Origin: Cunninghamella blakesleeana
Lineage: Eukaryota > Mucoromycota > Mucoromycetes > Mucorales > Cunninghamellaceae
DNA: 64,000 nucleotides
Direction of reading: 5' to 3'
Assembly (NCBI GenBank): GCA_017871115.1
Contig: JAFCIZ010000002.1
Location: 1,571,501-1,635,500, forward strand
Below are positions 10,850 to 21,936 of this stretch, one piece after another. The notes beneath the pieces were generated by a model. That model worked only from the letters and a program-made list of their open reading frames with translations. It searched no databases and had not been told where the DNA came from. Numbering within the stretch: the stretch's first letter is position 1; each line of letters begins with the position of its first letter. A program made the translations under genes and the position numbers.

Positions 10850-13210
10850 TAAATAGATTAATATACAATTAACCCATATTAAATATGTATATTTTATATT
10901 ACATTATTAGAAACGTAGCCCTAAGGCTGATGAAAATATTCGTACTATTCGTCCTGAGCTTTCTGATGCAGTAGATTGTTGTATAGAAGCTGCTGGTTTT
11001 GAATTCCAACACTATTATCAACGTTCACTTTTAAAGGTAATAACATTTGACTATTATTTTTATCGACACAATTATGATGACTTACTTTTCAATTCATTTA
11101 TTTTATTTTATTTTATTTATAGGCTGCTTCATTCGGTAAATGCTTTTTAGATGGTTATAATGCTGATAACTTTGTAGACATGGCTCAATCTTTACGTGTA
11201 TTGAATGCTGTTCGATATTATGATATTGGTATACCATTAACTTATACTCAGTAAGTTTGATTCAAGAGAAATATATATATACAGGAATATTAATTTACCT
11301 ATTCAGTTATTAACTTCATTTCTTTTTTTTATTCACCAACCAAAAAAAAAAAAAAAATAGGTATAAACGTATAACACCTGAAAACTTAATTGATCGACTA
11401 GTTCAACGACATCAACATTTATTAGCTATAAGAATTGCAGAATATTTAAATATACGAACTGACAAAATATTAATTCATTGGGCATGTGCAAAGGTAAGGC
11501 ATTTAAAGAATAAATACTATTTTATTTAAAAAAAGACGATATATTATTATTATTATTATTATTATATATTACTTACAGCAGCTTTACATTTATATAGATA
11601 AAAAGCTCCCCGGATGATGATGATGCTACTTGTAGAGCAATTGTAGAAAAACTTTCAAAAAATCCTGGCTTATCATTCGCTGAAATTGCTAATACTGCGC
11701 ATAACACTGGTCAAACACGCCTTGCAACTAAAGTAACATTATGATATATGCATTACTTATTTATTTATTTAAAAAATAACATATATATATATATATATAT
11801 ATAAGAGTCTAACTTGATATAAACCCTTTTATAGTTACTTGACTATGAACCACGTGCTGCTGAACAAGTACCTTTACTCATATCCATGCAAGAAGATGAA
11901 ACTGCTTTAATTAAAGCTATTGAAAGTGGGGACACAGACTTGGGTAATAATAATAATATGTATTTATGCATGTATAAAAAAACGTATTATTTATCTATAT
12001 ACTATTTTTTAATTGATATTTAAATAGTGTATTTGGTAATATTTCATTTGAAGAGAAAACTCCCTCTTGGAGAATTCTTCCGTATGATAAACAATAAGCC
12101 ATTAGCGTGTAGTTTATTAGAAGTATATTGTAAAGAACAAGATCAAGAATTACTTAAAGACTTTTATTACCAAGATGATCGAAGAATAGAAAGTGCAAAC
12201 ATGATTTTTTCAGAAGCATTCACTCATAGTGTAATACTTTTAAAACATATATATAACCAATTATTTTTAATTATTTGTTGGTTAAATTAATTTTTATTAT
12301 TTTTATTATTTATGATTGCGATGATTAGGATATTACTGAACGTATTAGTAAACTAAAAGTTGCTGGAAAAATATATCAAGATGATAAAGAATGTGCGTTT
12401 GAATCTAAAGTAGTCGATGATTCCATTAAACTTCTTCAATTACAAACACAATTGGAAAAAGATACCCATCAATCTTTCATTGGATTATCAGTTAGCGAAA
12501 CTATATATAAATGCACTATAATTGGGCAACACTCAAAAGCTTCCAAAGTTAGGGCTGATTTTAAAGTAGGAGATAAAAGGTAAATATATGTATAAGTAGA
12601 TAGATAGATAGATGGATTGTATTCATATGTTTATATTTACATTTATAATTATATATTTCTTTCTTTTAATTATAGATTTTGGTGGGTTAAATTAAGAGCA
12701 CTTGTTGAAGTTCGCGATTGGGATCAATTGGATAAATTAGCAAAAAGCAAGAAATCACCTATTGGTTATGAGGTAAGCTTTATATTTTAATTTTCTTTTC
12801 ATACTGGATTACAGCAATGATAAAATACTTATATTATAATATATTATAATTTTATTATTACTATAATTGTTATTACTAGCCTTTTGTAGAGGAGTGTATC
12901 AAAGCTAAACAATATCAAGAAGCATCAAAATATATACTCAAATGTGATCCAAATAGTCGACCAATGTTATTTGTTAAAATAGGTGCCTTTAAAGAAGCTG
13001 GAGAACAAGCGTTTTTAAATAAAGATATGGAAGGTTTAAGGTAAACGGTTAATATTAAAAGTTAAAATAATAAAATTTATAAAGTGTGTCTCTTTTTATT
13101 GATACCATCATTATTATTATTACTACTATAGACAAGTACGTGCTAAATGTACAAACCATATTGTTGCTCAAGAATTAGATTCTCTATTGGCTCAACTTCA
13201 TGCAAAATAA
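8871..13210 (+). CDS. VPS16: Vps16, core subunit of HOPS/CORVET tethering complexes
   Basis: Class C Vps protein for endosome-vacuole fusion. Nineteen exons: 8871-8909, 9001-9014, 9138-9223, 9328-9434, 9567-9692, 9783-10040, 10157-10320, 10444-10613, 10726-10802, 10911-11036, 11123-11250, 11361-11493, 11598-11732, 11835-11943, 12028-12230, 12329-12579, 12676-12772, 12880-13040, 13132-13210. They join in frame to 820 residues (human 839). N-terminal Vps16_N propeller: [55 protein letters not shown]-terminal helical Vps16_C: QIAEYL-like [73 protein letters not shown]. Exon 2 is only 14 nt. All junctions are GT-AG, and introns are 66-129 nt of nearly pure A/T. Confidence 0.96.
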
Positions 13211-14057
13211 TATATTTATATCATCGATTGATGAACTTACTAAATAAAAATCCCATTAATAATAGTTTATTTATAATATGATATGATATATTTTCTACTA
13301 CCCGTAAAATAAAAATAACTATCGATATTAATAGTATAATTTAACTTTCGTAGAGCGAAACAAAAATATACAAAAATTAATAATTTAGAAAAGTATATTA
13401 GTATTTACATAAGCGTTATACAAATACAATTTTATTCTGCTTTTTTATGCTGTTCATTATTAAAAATTATCAATTATTCTGCTCATTATTCACTTTATGA
13501 AATAAAACGTCCTTTAAATATAATCATCATGTAAATATTCAAGGCATTACAATATCTATTACTATTTATTCTTCTCATTTATATAAATTAAAAAAATAAA
13601 TAAAACAATAAGAATTATATTATAGCAATTAAATATTGTGGTAACAAAAATAAAAGTAACTAAAATCTTATTTTCTAGAAAAAATATTTACTTTTTCTTT
13701 TTCCTATGCTTTATAACTTTTCTCCATTACAAGCTTAGATTTATTTTTATTATTGCTGTGCGGTGGATCTGTTTGGATCAATTTAAACACCAATATTAAA
13801 CCTTAATTGGTTAAAATAATCGTTCACAGTTATTACACTTTCTATAATATTTTTTCACACATTTCAAGTCATTTTTATTAACAAATTTTATATTATTTTT
13901 ATTAGTTTTTCTCACTTTTAATGTTTTATTTGATATTAAATATTTTATTTTTATTTTTATTTTTTAGTATAAATACTCGACCTTTTTCTTTTCTTTTTGA
14001 AAAACTTCAGCTAATTCCTATTATAAAAATAAAGTACTTATATTATATCAAAAAAAT
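13211..14057. other. AT-rich non-coding region entering the repeat island
   Basis: No coding sequence seen. It contains a TATA-like AGTATAAATACTCGACC element near 13968 followed by a CT-rich tract, which looks like the beginning of the first unit of the repeat island. Confidence 0.45.
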
Positions 14058-14330
14058 CTATTGACTCATCTTTTTAACTAAAGATTATATTTATCTTATA
14101 TTAACATTGTTGATTGTTATCCAATATTATTTTATATTATATTATTATAATAATCGTTAATCTTTATACAATACTATATATTATTTTATTTTTACTTTGT
14201 CTATATAATTGTTGACCTTTATCCAATTATATAATTTATTTTATTTTATTAATATAAACTAAGTTGTATCTACTTATAAAACAAGATACTGGTGCTCACT
14301 GACAACTAAACTAAATTATAAAACTGGCAA
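14058..14330. repeat. Long direct repeat, upstream block, copy 1
   Basis: Highly similar to 16148-16450. It contains sub-repeats of the form TTGTTGACCTTTATCCAAT spaced roughly 65 bp apart and ends in the conserved box TATAAAACAAGATACTGG (about 14261-14301). Confidence 0.7.
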
Positions 14331-14465
14331 ACGATCCCATTTTATTGGTTTTTTTTAAATCAATCAATCAATCAAAAATAAATTATTTGGATTAAAATTA
14401 TACTTTGGAATAAATTATTTTTTGAAAATAATAAGCTTTATTATATAATAATCATTTTTAATATT

Positions 14466-15134
14466 GTTAGCAATAACGCTCTCTGATTTTTCTTTCCTTT
14501 TTTTGGTATGGTGTTGTGTTACTGGTGCAAAAACACCAAGGTGACAAAAACACCAAGGTGCTTTTGTTCCTTACCCGATCCTTAAAAATTTAGATTTTTT
14601 TTTTAAATATAAATAGAACCAATTTTTCTCTCTTTCTTTCTTTTTAAATTGTCAAATTTTTATAATAAATTATTATCTATTAAATAATTATTGAACTTGT
14701 CCACTTTATAAATCATATTTTATAATTTTAACTTATTTTACTTATAACTTATTCAAATTACTGAATTTATCTATTTTTTATAACAAACTATATTATTTTA
14801 TTTTACATTTTTATATTTATTTACTTAAATATTTTTCAACAACTCAAATTTAAATTACTTTTTAAATTTTCTTATTATATTTATTTTACATTGCGGTTAC
14901 TGAAATCTCTCTTTAATCCTGTAATTATATTACACCTTTTAAAATTTTTATATTTTTTATTTCTTTATTTTTACTTTATTTTATTTTATTTTATTTTTTC
15001 CTTTATATTAAGTCGTTCTACTTATAAAACAGGAACTGGTGCTCACTGGAATTATATTATACATATCAAATATTACTTATATTACTCATTCCTCATTTCA
15101 AAAAAATAAATCTTAAACAAAAACCCACACAACA
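14466..15134. repeat. Long direct repeat, main block, copy 1 (669 bp)
   Basis: Nearly identical, base for base over long stretches, to 16561-17324, starting GTTAGCAATAACGCTCTCTG and ending ACCCACACAACA. The main difference is the copy number of an internal 16-bp repeat (2 here, 8 in copy 2). It contains ATATAAATAGAACC with a CT-rich tract after it, and the conserved GGAACTGGTGCTCACTGG box at about 15010-15049. No ORF is convincing. Confidence 0.8.
14524..14556. repeat. 16-bp repeat, two copies
   Basis: Two units of GGTGCAAAAACACCAA (the second has one inserted base). The unit has GGTG and CACC arms and could fold as a small hairpin. It is the unexpanded version of the array at 16618-16747. 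Confidence 0.75.
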
Positions 15135-15220
15135 ATATATATTAATGCAATGTCGCGCAGGATAATGATCCTACCGGTGTTTAAAAAGTTTTTTAAATTT
15201 TTGTTTTAATTGGTCAAGCT

Positions 15221-15304
15221 CACATCCACAACCGCACATCCACAGACGCACATCCACAGACGCACATCCACAGATGTACATCCACAACCGCACATCCTTG
15301 ACCG
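15221..15304. repeat. 14-bp tandem repeat, six copies
   Basis: Six units of CACATCCACAGACG with variants (ACCG, GATG, TTGACCG endings). It is strikingly GC-richer than its surroundings. It sits about 125 bp upstream of a TATAAATAGG element, in the same relative place as the 16-bp repeat in the other units. Confidence 0.85.
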
Positions 15305-15733
15305 TATGACTTCTTTCTCTCTCTCTAAAATAAATTTTGTTTTAATATAAATAGGAAAGAATATTTTTCTTTCTCTTTTGTTTTTTTTACTTTGTCAAAT
15401 TTTTAAATAATATTTTTATATAATAAATATTTTATTTGTCCAAACCAATTTTTATTTTATTTTAACTTTATACTAATTTCTTAATTGAAATCATATTTAT
15501 TACTATAATAGATATATTTTTATTTCTTAAGTGAAATCTCTATTTTTTATTTATATATAACATATATAAACTTTTTATATTTTATTTTAAATTTTATTAA
15601 TACTTTATTTGATTATTACTCTTTTTATATAATAATCTACTCTGACTTTTAAGTTCATTTGCATATATTTTTGAATTTTTTTAAATATTTTATTTTATTT
15701 TATCTTTTTATTTTTTTACTTTTATATTATATT

Positions 15734-15773
15734 AAGTCGTTCTAATTATAAAACAAGAACTGGTGCTCACTGG
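15734..15773 (+). repeat. Conserved 40-bp box, third of five copies
   Basis: AAGTCGTTCTAATTATAAAA followed by the ACAAGAACTGG and TGCTCACTGG halves. The other copies are at about 14261-14301, 15010-15049, 16387-16427 and 17200-17239. The core is conserved while the AT-rich DNA around this copy has diverged, which suggests functional constraint or a shared element terminus. The strand is arbitrary. Confidence 0.75.
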
Positions 15774-15842
15774 TGTTATGGTATGGCTGAACTTACCATA
15801 CCTAAATAATCCTCGAAATAATTTTTAAATACATATATATTC

Positions 15843-15878
<36 letters not shown>

Positions 15879-16147
15879 CTGCATATATAAATATATGCAG
15901 GTATAAATATATTAACCTTATATTTTATTTATATTTTATCTTATTTATATATCTTATATTATATATTTTATCTAACTTATATTTACTCCCTTATTTATAT
16001 TGACCTTTATATATACTTAAGAGTCTGTGTTTAAATTCAGATTTTTTTTTATATATAAAGAAGCGAAATTTTTATTTTATTTTTGAAAAATCAGTTAATA
16101 CGAAGTTAATATTCAGTTAATTTGAAATAAAGATTTTTATATATTAA

Positions 16148-16450
16148 ATTCTCTTAACTCATCTTTTTAGCTAAAGATTATTTTTATTTTATATTAATAT
16201 TGTTGATTACTATCCAATATTACTTTATATTATTTTATTATAATAATCGTTGATCTTTATCCGATATTATATTTATTTTATTTTATTTTTACTTTGTCTA
16301 TATAATTGTTGATCTTTATCCAATTATATAATTTATTTTATTCTATTTTATTATTTTAATTTTATTTTAAATTATCAATCTAAACTAAGTTGTATCTACT
16401 TATAAAACAAGATACTGGTGCTCACTGACAACTAAACTAAACTAGAAAAC
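16148..16450. repeat. Long direct repeat, upstream block, copy 2
   Basis: Second copy of the 14058-14330 block, ending in the same TATAAAACAAGATACTGG box (about 16387-16427) and the same trailing CTGACAACTAAACTAAA. It has small AT indels relative to copy 1. Confidence 0.7.
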
Positions 16451-16560
16451 TATCTACTTTCCAAAACTATAAAAGGAAATTCTATTTTTCAAACAACCAA
16501 AAATTTACACAACACTGGAATTATCTTATTTATAATTAATATAAATACAAACTCTCTTAT

Positions 16561-17324
16561 GTTAGCAATAACGCTCTCTGATTTTTCTTTCCTTTTTTGG
16601 ATTGGCTTTGTGCTACTGGTGCAAAAACACCAAGGTGCAAAAACACCAAGGTGCAAAAACACCAAGGTGCAAAAACACCAAGGTGCAAAAACACCAAGGT
16701 GCAAAAACACCAAAGGTGCAAAAACACCAAAGGTACAAAAACACCAAGGTGCTTTTGTTCCTTACCCGATCCTTATAAATTTTAATTTTTTTTTTAAATA
16801 TAAATAGAACCAATTTTTCTCTCTTTCTTTCTTTTAAATTGTCAAATTTTTATAATAAATTATTATCTATTAAATAATTATTGAACTTGTCCACTTTATA
16901 AATCATATTTTATAATTTTAACTTATTTTACTTATAACTCATTCAAGTTACTGAATTTATCTATTTTTTATAACAACCCATATTATTTTATTTTACATTT
17001 TTATATTTATTTACTTAAATATTTTTCAACCACTCAAATTTAAATTACTTTTTTTAAATTTTCTTATTATATTTATTTTATATTGCGGTTACTGAAATCT
17101 CTCTTTAATCCTGCAATTATATTACACCTTTTAAAATTTTTATTTTTTTATTTCTTTATTTTTACTTTATTTTATTTTATTTTTTTATTCCTTTATATTA
17201 AGTCGTTCTACTTATAAAACAGGAACTGGTGCTCACTGGAATTATATTATACATATCAAATATTACTTATAATACTCATTCCTCATTTCAACAAAATAAA
17301 TCTTAAACAAAAACCCACACAACA
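16561..17324. repeat. Long direct repeat, main block, copy 2 (764 bp)
   Basis: Second copy of 14466-15134, offset by about 2.1 kb. The extra length is mostly expansion of the internal 16-bp repeat from two to eight units. The ATATAAATAGAACC element and the 40-bp box (about 17200-17239) are kept. High identity over DNA with no obvious coding role implies a recent duplication. Confidence 0.8.
16618..16747. repeat. 16-bp minisatellite GGTGCAAAAACACCAA, eight copies
   Basis: Eight units, two of them with one extra A and one with a G-to-A change. Open frames through it on both strands (LVQKHQGAKTP-like and mirror) come only from the repeat. It is not a CRISPR array: there are no spacers. Confidence 0.9.
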
Positions 17325-17638
17325 CTTATTTTATTTTAACAAAAATAACTCTTACCAAAAACACACACAACAGCAAGAGGCGACATCCTTTACGCATAAA
17401 AATAACATTTCATTTATGAACAATAAAAAAATAATTTAATTTAAAATATTTCTTATTATCTACTTTCCAAAACTATAAAAGGAAATTCTACTTTTTAAAC
17501 AACTAAATAAATCCACAACAACAACTAAAATAATTCCACAACACAACTAATAAAATTCATAACATTATTTATTTTAACAAAAACACAATCATTTTGATCA
17601 CATGACTATAATTAAAACGAAATATAAAAAAATAAGCT

Positions 17639-17710
17639 GGGCTTCTCCGGGAATCGAACCCGGGACCTCTCGCACCCTAAGCGAGAATTATACCACTAAA
17701 CCAAGAAGCC
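17639..17710 (-). tRNA. tRNA-Pro (anticodon AGG)
   Basis: 72-nt cloverleaf on the minus strand from 17710 to 17639. The acceptor stem GGCTTCT pairs with AGAAGCC, with discriminator C. The anticodon stem is CTCGC/GCGAG with loop TTAGGGT (AGG, proline). The T-arm is CCGGG-TTCGAAT-CCCGG. There is no intron and CCA is not encoded. Box A- and B-type internal promoter sequences are intact (B box GGTTCGAATCC). It sits at the right-hand end of the repeat island. Confidence 0.97.
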
Positions 17711-18307
17711 ATCTTATTGGTTAGGTGACCAATTAGTATTATTTGATATACAAAGAATTAAATAAATTCTTTTTTTACATTTTTAAGAAAGATTCTCACT
17801 TTTTGGGATTTACACTTATTTATTTATTTTATTCTGTATTATAAAATGTGAAAATTATTTATATAAAGTACTAAAAATGGATAAGAAAACTCGATTGGTT
17901 ATTTTATTTTCCCTTATATATATAAAGGTGGTATTGTTTTATTCTTTTTTAAGTTAATTCACAGAAGTCCCTGATCATTGTATAAAAATAACCTATATAT
18001 TGAGGGTGATTGTATTTTTGAATTGTTGAAGTTTCAAGTCTATCAACTATTTAATTTGGATATGAACCTTTGATTAATTTTTTGGATAAAAAAATAAACT
18101 TTTTTTTATAAGTTAATAATTATTTATTTAAAAAACAATAATATAAATGTATAGAATATTTTTTTTTGTGCAAAAATAAATATTCCCTTTTATATAAAAA
18201 AATTCGGAGTACCAAAGTGTAATTTTTATAAAATTTCATTTTTTTAACAAATTGTTTTTCTTTTTCAGTACTCTTTTTTAAACATATACATATATATTAT
18301 TCATTAA
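17711..18307. other. Intergenic region, tRNA-Pro to MED6
   Basis: AT-rich, with tRNA 5' flank and MED6 promoter. I see no ORF or clear motif beyond T-rich tracts. Confidence 0.5.
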
Positions 18308-18905
18308 ATGCAGCGATCGGCAGCTACAGAAGATTTGACAAGCGTAGAATGGCGTGATACCAATTGGATAGATGTATATAGCAATATAATCTATATATAT
18401 TTATATATATATATATTTATTTACACTAAGTATTATGTATATTTACATATTTATATTTTTATTATTTTAGCGAGTTGGAGGTTTTCAAAATCAACAAATG
18501 GTACTTGAATATTTTGCTCAATCACCTTTCTGGGATCGTCAAAGTAATAATCAAATATTATCTATGCAAACACAATATAACGATTTACAACAATCATACG
18601 AAGCAACAGTTGAAGCCTTACGGTAAAAATAAATATATAACGATATGTTAACAAAAAGTAAGCTTTATCTAACATGCATTCAACTTTTTATTTTCATCAA
18701 TATACAGGAAAATGACAGGTATAGAGTTTGCTGTTATTCATGATCATCCACCTGTATGGGTAATTCAAAAAAGATACAGGAGAGGTCCTGATCCTGATGA
18801 TGGTAAAAAAATAAAATAAGAAAAAGTAACAAAGGGAACAAAAGAAGAGAGAGAAACTAGTTTCTATACGTATTATTTATTAACTTTATCATTTCTCTTT
18901 TTTGT

Positions 18906-18980
<75 letters not shown>

Positions 18981-19764
18981 GTCAACCCTATCGCAACGTA
19001 TTATATCATGGGGGCAAATGTATATCAATCACCTACTATTTATTCTGTTATAGCAAATCGTCTGGTAAATTAAAACAAATACTTTCTTTTATTATTGTTA
19101 TTATTATTATTATTGTTATATTTTTATTATATTAATATTTTTTAGCCTTTGTATCCTTCGTCTTCACCTTTTCATTTTAAACGTATTAGTTGACAAGTTT
19201 ATTCCATGTAAATAGTGCTTTTAAAGAAACACAAGCTGTAACTGATTTTAACCCTTCCAGAGGGCATCGTTGGAAAACAGCAAAGGAAAAATCTGATAAA
19301 AGTAAGGCTTTATATATAATTTATAGGAAAAAATTCACAAATTTTTTAATTTTATAATGATCAATCTTTTTCCTTTTTTGTTTTATTTAGGCCAACCAAA
19401 TGTATTACGTGCACAAGAAAATCAAACTTTCAGAATGTGTATGAATCGTGCTATTGATACTTCAGCAATACGCGTTGAACAAGCTAAACATGATGTGGAG
19501 TACTCTGATACTTCAAATATATCTCCTTTACTTGGGAAGTCTCAGTCATCAGATAGTTTATCTTCGGTAAAAAAAGAAATATGCTATTTATCTTTGTATA
19601 ATTATTAGCGCGTATTACTATTTATTAACTTATATATATTTTAGTTATCACAACAAGACACTAGTAATAAACGACCTAGAAAAAAGAATGTGGATGAAAC
19701 AAATGGATCGAATACTGCTAAAAGAAAAAAGAAACCAACACCATCAAATGTAAAACAAATATAA
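18308..19764 (+). CDS. MED6: Mediator subunit Med6
   Basis: Head-module subunit of Mediator, needed for RNA polymerase II activation. Exons: 18308-18373, 18471-18622, 18708-18802, 18982-19064, 19190-19301, 19391-19566, 19645-19764, joining in frame to 267 residues. Family hallmarks: VEWRDTNWID, VLEYFAQSPFWDRQSNNQ, TGIEFAVIHDHPPVWVIQKR, NPIATYYIMGANVYQSPTIY, then NRLLTSLFHVNSAFKE and FNPSRGHRW. The acceptor of exon 5 is fixed by LLTSLFHV; an earlier AG (about 19145) would give a stop. Intron 3 carries an (AAT)n/(TA)n microsatellite. The tail is Lys/Arg-rich (KRPRKKN, KRKKKP). The stop is at 19762-19764; an alternative last intron (GTAAAAC donor at 19750, acceptor ACAG at 19818) would splice into a transposon end and is considered less likely. 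Confidence 0.95.
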
Positions 19765-19815
19765 ATAAACTCATCATCATTAACCTTATGCATAAACCTA
19801 TCATTTTGTTTTATA

Positions 19816-20608
19816 CAGGATTTTGACTTTGCTTTTGCGTATTTAAATTTTTTAATTTGCGCATCCAATAAAGTTTTTCCTTCAGTTTTGCGTATTTTAA
19901 TTTTAGTTTGTATATTTTTTTTTATGTTGCATTTCATTCGAATATTATTCAAATAAATATGCTTATATTTATGGCGTATGTGTTGTTTTGCTTATGTGAA
20001 TATATAGATATAGAAAAAAAATATCACTAGTATTTTCTGGAGCAGATCAGGAATTATCATATTTTTTTAGCATAAATAACTTTTTCAGTACTATTATTCA
20101 CAAGGATATCAACAACAATGATGAAAGATGTTTTGAAATTGAAAATATATCTACCGCCGTTAGCACAGATACCAGCCATGACGATATGGATGGCAACCCT
20201 TGGATTTTTTGGAGAACAGAAATGACATAACTATTCATGGCCTATCGAGCAACTGCCCGGAATATTATACTCAAGCACAAGTCGCTTTCCATTGAATCAT
20301 ATGCTCATGAGATGACTTCTTTGGCTCACGTATTGAATTTATGCAAGAGCCAACACAGTACAGTTGTCGATAAAGTTTTTCGTTAGATTTATTAAATAAA
20401 TTGGTAGCAGCACTGATTTTGAAATACATCAACATTAACTTTGGCTTTCCAAATCATTTTTTTTTAATCGCCAAATTAATTACAGATCTCGCTTCACCAA
20501 TTGATAATACTGTAGGTTTTATGTGAGTAAAAAAAATAATTCATAAAATGAAAAATCTTATGTGCAAATTAAAAAACTAAATTACACAAAAGCAAAGTCA
20601 AAGTCCCG
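19816..20608. mobile_element. Decayed DNA transposon with terminal inverted repeats, TA-flanked
   Basis: The left end CAGGATTTTGACTTTGCTTT and the reverse complement of the right end CGGGACTTTGACTTTGCTTT agree at 24 of the first 28 positions, and the similarity continues inward. Both ends are flanked by TA, the target duplication of Tc1/mariner-type elements. The 793-bp interior has fragments of protein-like sequence (for example MAYRATARNIILKHKSLSIE, LAHVLNLCKSQHSTVVDKVF) broken by stops. No intact transposase or catalytic triad is visible, so it is a relic or a non-autonomous element. Superfamily assignment rests on the TA and the TIR only. Confidence 0.6.
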
Positions 20609-21107
20609 TATGTATATATTTGATATAAGATCGTACAACTATTAAGGTAGTTACAATAGTAATACATTATAGTAAAAAAAAAATAGGGACATGTATACTA
20701 AGTGCATAAACGACATATCTATTTACAATCACGTAAATTTTATTTAATGATAGCTAAAATAAATAGGCATATAGATGAATTAAAAAAATAAATTATGTTT
20801 AATGCTCTCTCTCTCTCTTTTTATTTGTTATTGTATGTATTTAGGCATCAATAGTTATTATAAAAAAATTCAAGTTTATTTTATATATATATTATTCTAT
20901 TTTCAAATTCTATTAATATATGCAACATAAAAGCTCACCCATAAGATGCTACGATTAATTAGTATATTATCGTTTTTAATTAATTTAATAATATAAAAAA
21001 ACTACTTACATTTCCTTTTTTTGCTTTGTTTTTTTGTTTAACTAGTAATATAAAGTATTTTTTTTCATCTTGATACATGTATGTATAAATATATTTATTT
21101 ATCTATA
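20609..21107. other. Intergenic 3' region of PHO88
   Basis: AT-rich sequence with no ORF; it includes a CT-dinucleotide tract near 20808. Confidence 0.5.
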
Positions 21108-21936
21108 TTAGTTATTTTTCGATTTTTCAACTTTTTTGATAGATCCACGGTCTACTCTAGGTTGCTGGTTTTCAGGAAGGGCAGTACCAAAGGGAGACGT
21201 TAAACGGAAAGGTCGTTTTAAATCACCGTGATTCGTGTTTCTCCCCCATAAATGAATCTGTGCTTGTTTGGAAGTTAAAAATATTTTAAAAGACATAATA
21301 GGTTGAATAATTAATGGCAGAAGGAAATGAAATTGTAAATGAATAAATACGACCATTGCAATACTTGTAAAGCATTGCTTGATAGACTGTTTCGTATCTA
21401 ATACATCATATTCTAAAATAAACATTATTATTATTATTGCTTTTCTTCTTATACATTCTTTTGTTTATTCTATATCATTGCCATTTTATTCATTATCGCC
21501 TTTGTTGTTATTTTATCATTATTTTTACCCGTAAAAGTAGTGTTGATTAATTGATCAGCTGTTTTTGTTCCATTCCAACTTGTTCGACCAGGTTCTACGT
21601 ATTTAAGAGAAGTTTGATCTAAATATAATAATAACATGAAAACATACAAATTATTTAATTATTTATTAATTTTTTTTATGTATTTCCATGTACACACTTT
21701 TTTTTTTAAAAAAAATTGTCAAACCATCTTATTATTTTACCATTCTTTTTCCTGATAATATAAATTAACAGATAGTGCAGGCCAAGATTGATAGCTTGAA
21801 AGATTAAATACCCTTGTCGTATATAAGAAAGGGCTGAGGGATCATCTGAAGATATGTCTTTTGTTAAATATTTTATAATAAAAATAGAAATAGCATTAAA
21901 TAAAGGGTGATTGATAACAGTTAGTAAATCCGTCAT
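21108..21936 (-). CDS. PHO88: Pho88/Snd3-family ER membrane protein
   Basis: ER membrane protein of the Pho88 family, implicated in phosphate-transporter maturation and SRP-independent ER targeting (SND pathway). Exons: 21741-21936, 21529-21618, 21108-21412, giving 196 residues (yeast 188). Conserved blocks: HPLFNAISIFIIKYL, YIRQGYLIFQAINLGLHYLL, SLKYVEPGR, EYDVLDTKQSIKQCFTSIAM, HLQFHFLLPLIIQPIMSFK, IHLWGRNTNHGDLKRPFRL. One hydrophobic N-terminal segment and a second in the middle match the family topology. Converges with MED6 across the transposon relic; divergent from the permease. Confidence 0.95.

Noticed and set aside
16618..16747. CRISPR-like array
   Set aside because: Units abut directly with no spacers, and this is a fungal nuclear locus.
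16489..16813. Overlapping open frames on both strands through the 16-bp repeat
   Set aside because: They exist only because the repeat lacks stops; no start context, splice pattern or family resemblance.
19750..19960. Extended MED6 C-terminus by splicing into the transposon left end
   Set aside because: The added sequence is hydrophobic transposon TIR translation; the stop at 19764 after a basic tail is simpler.
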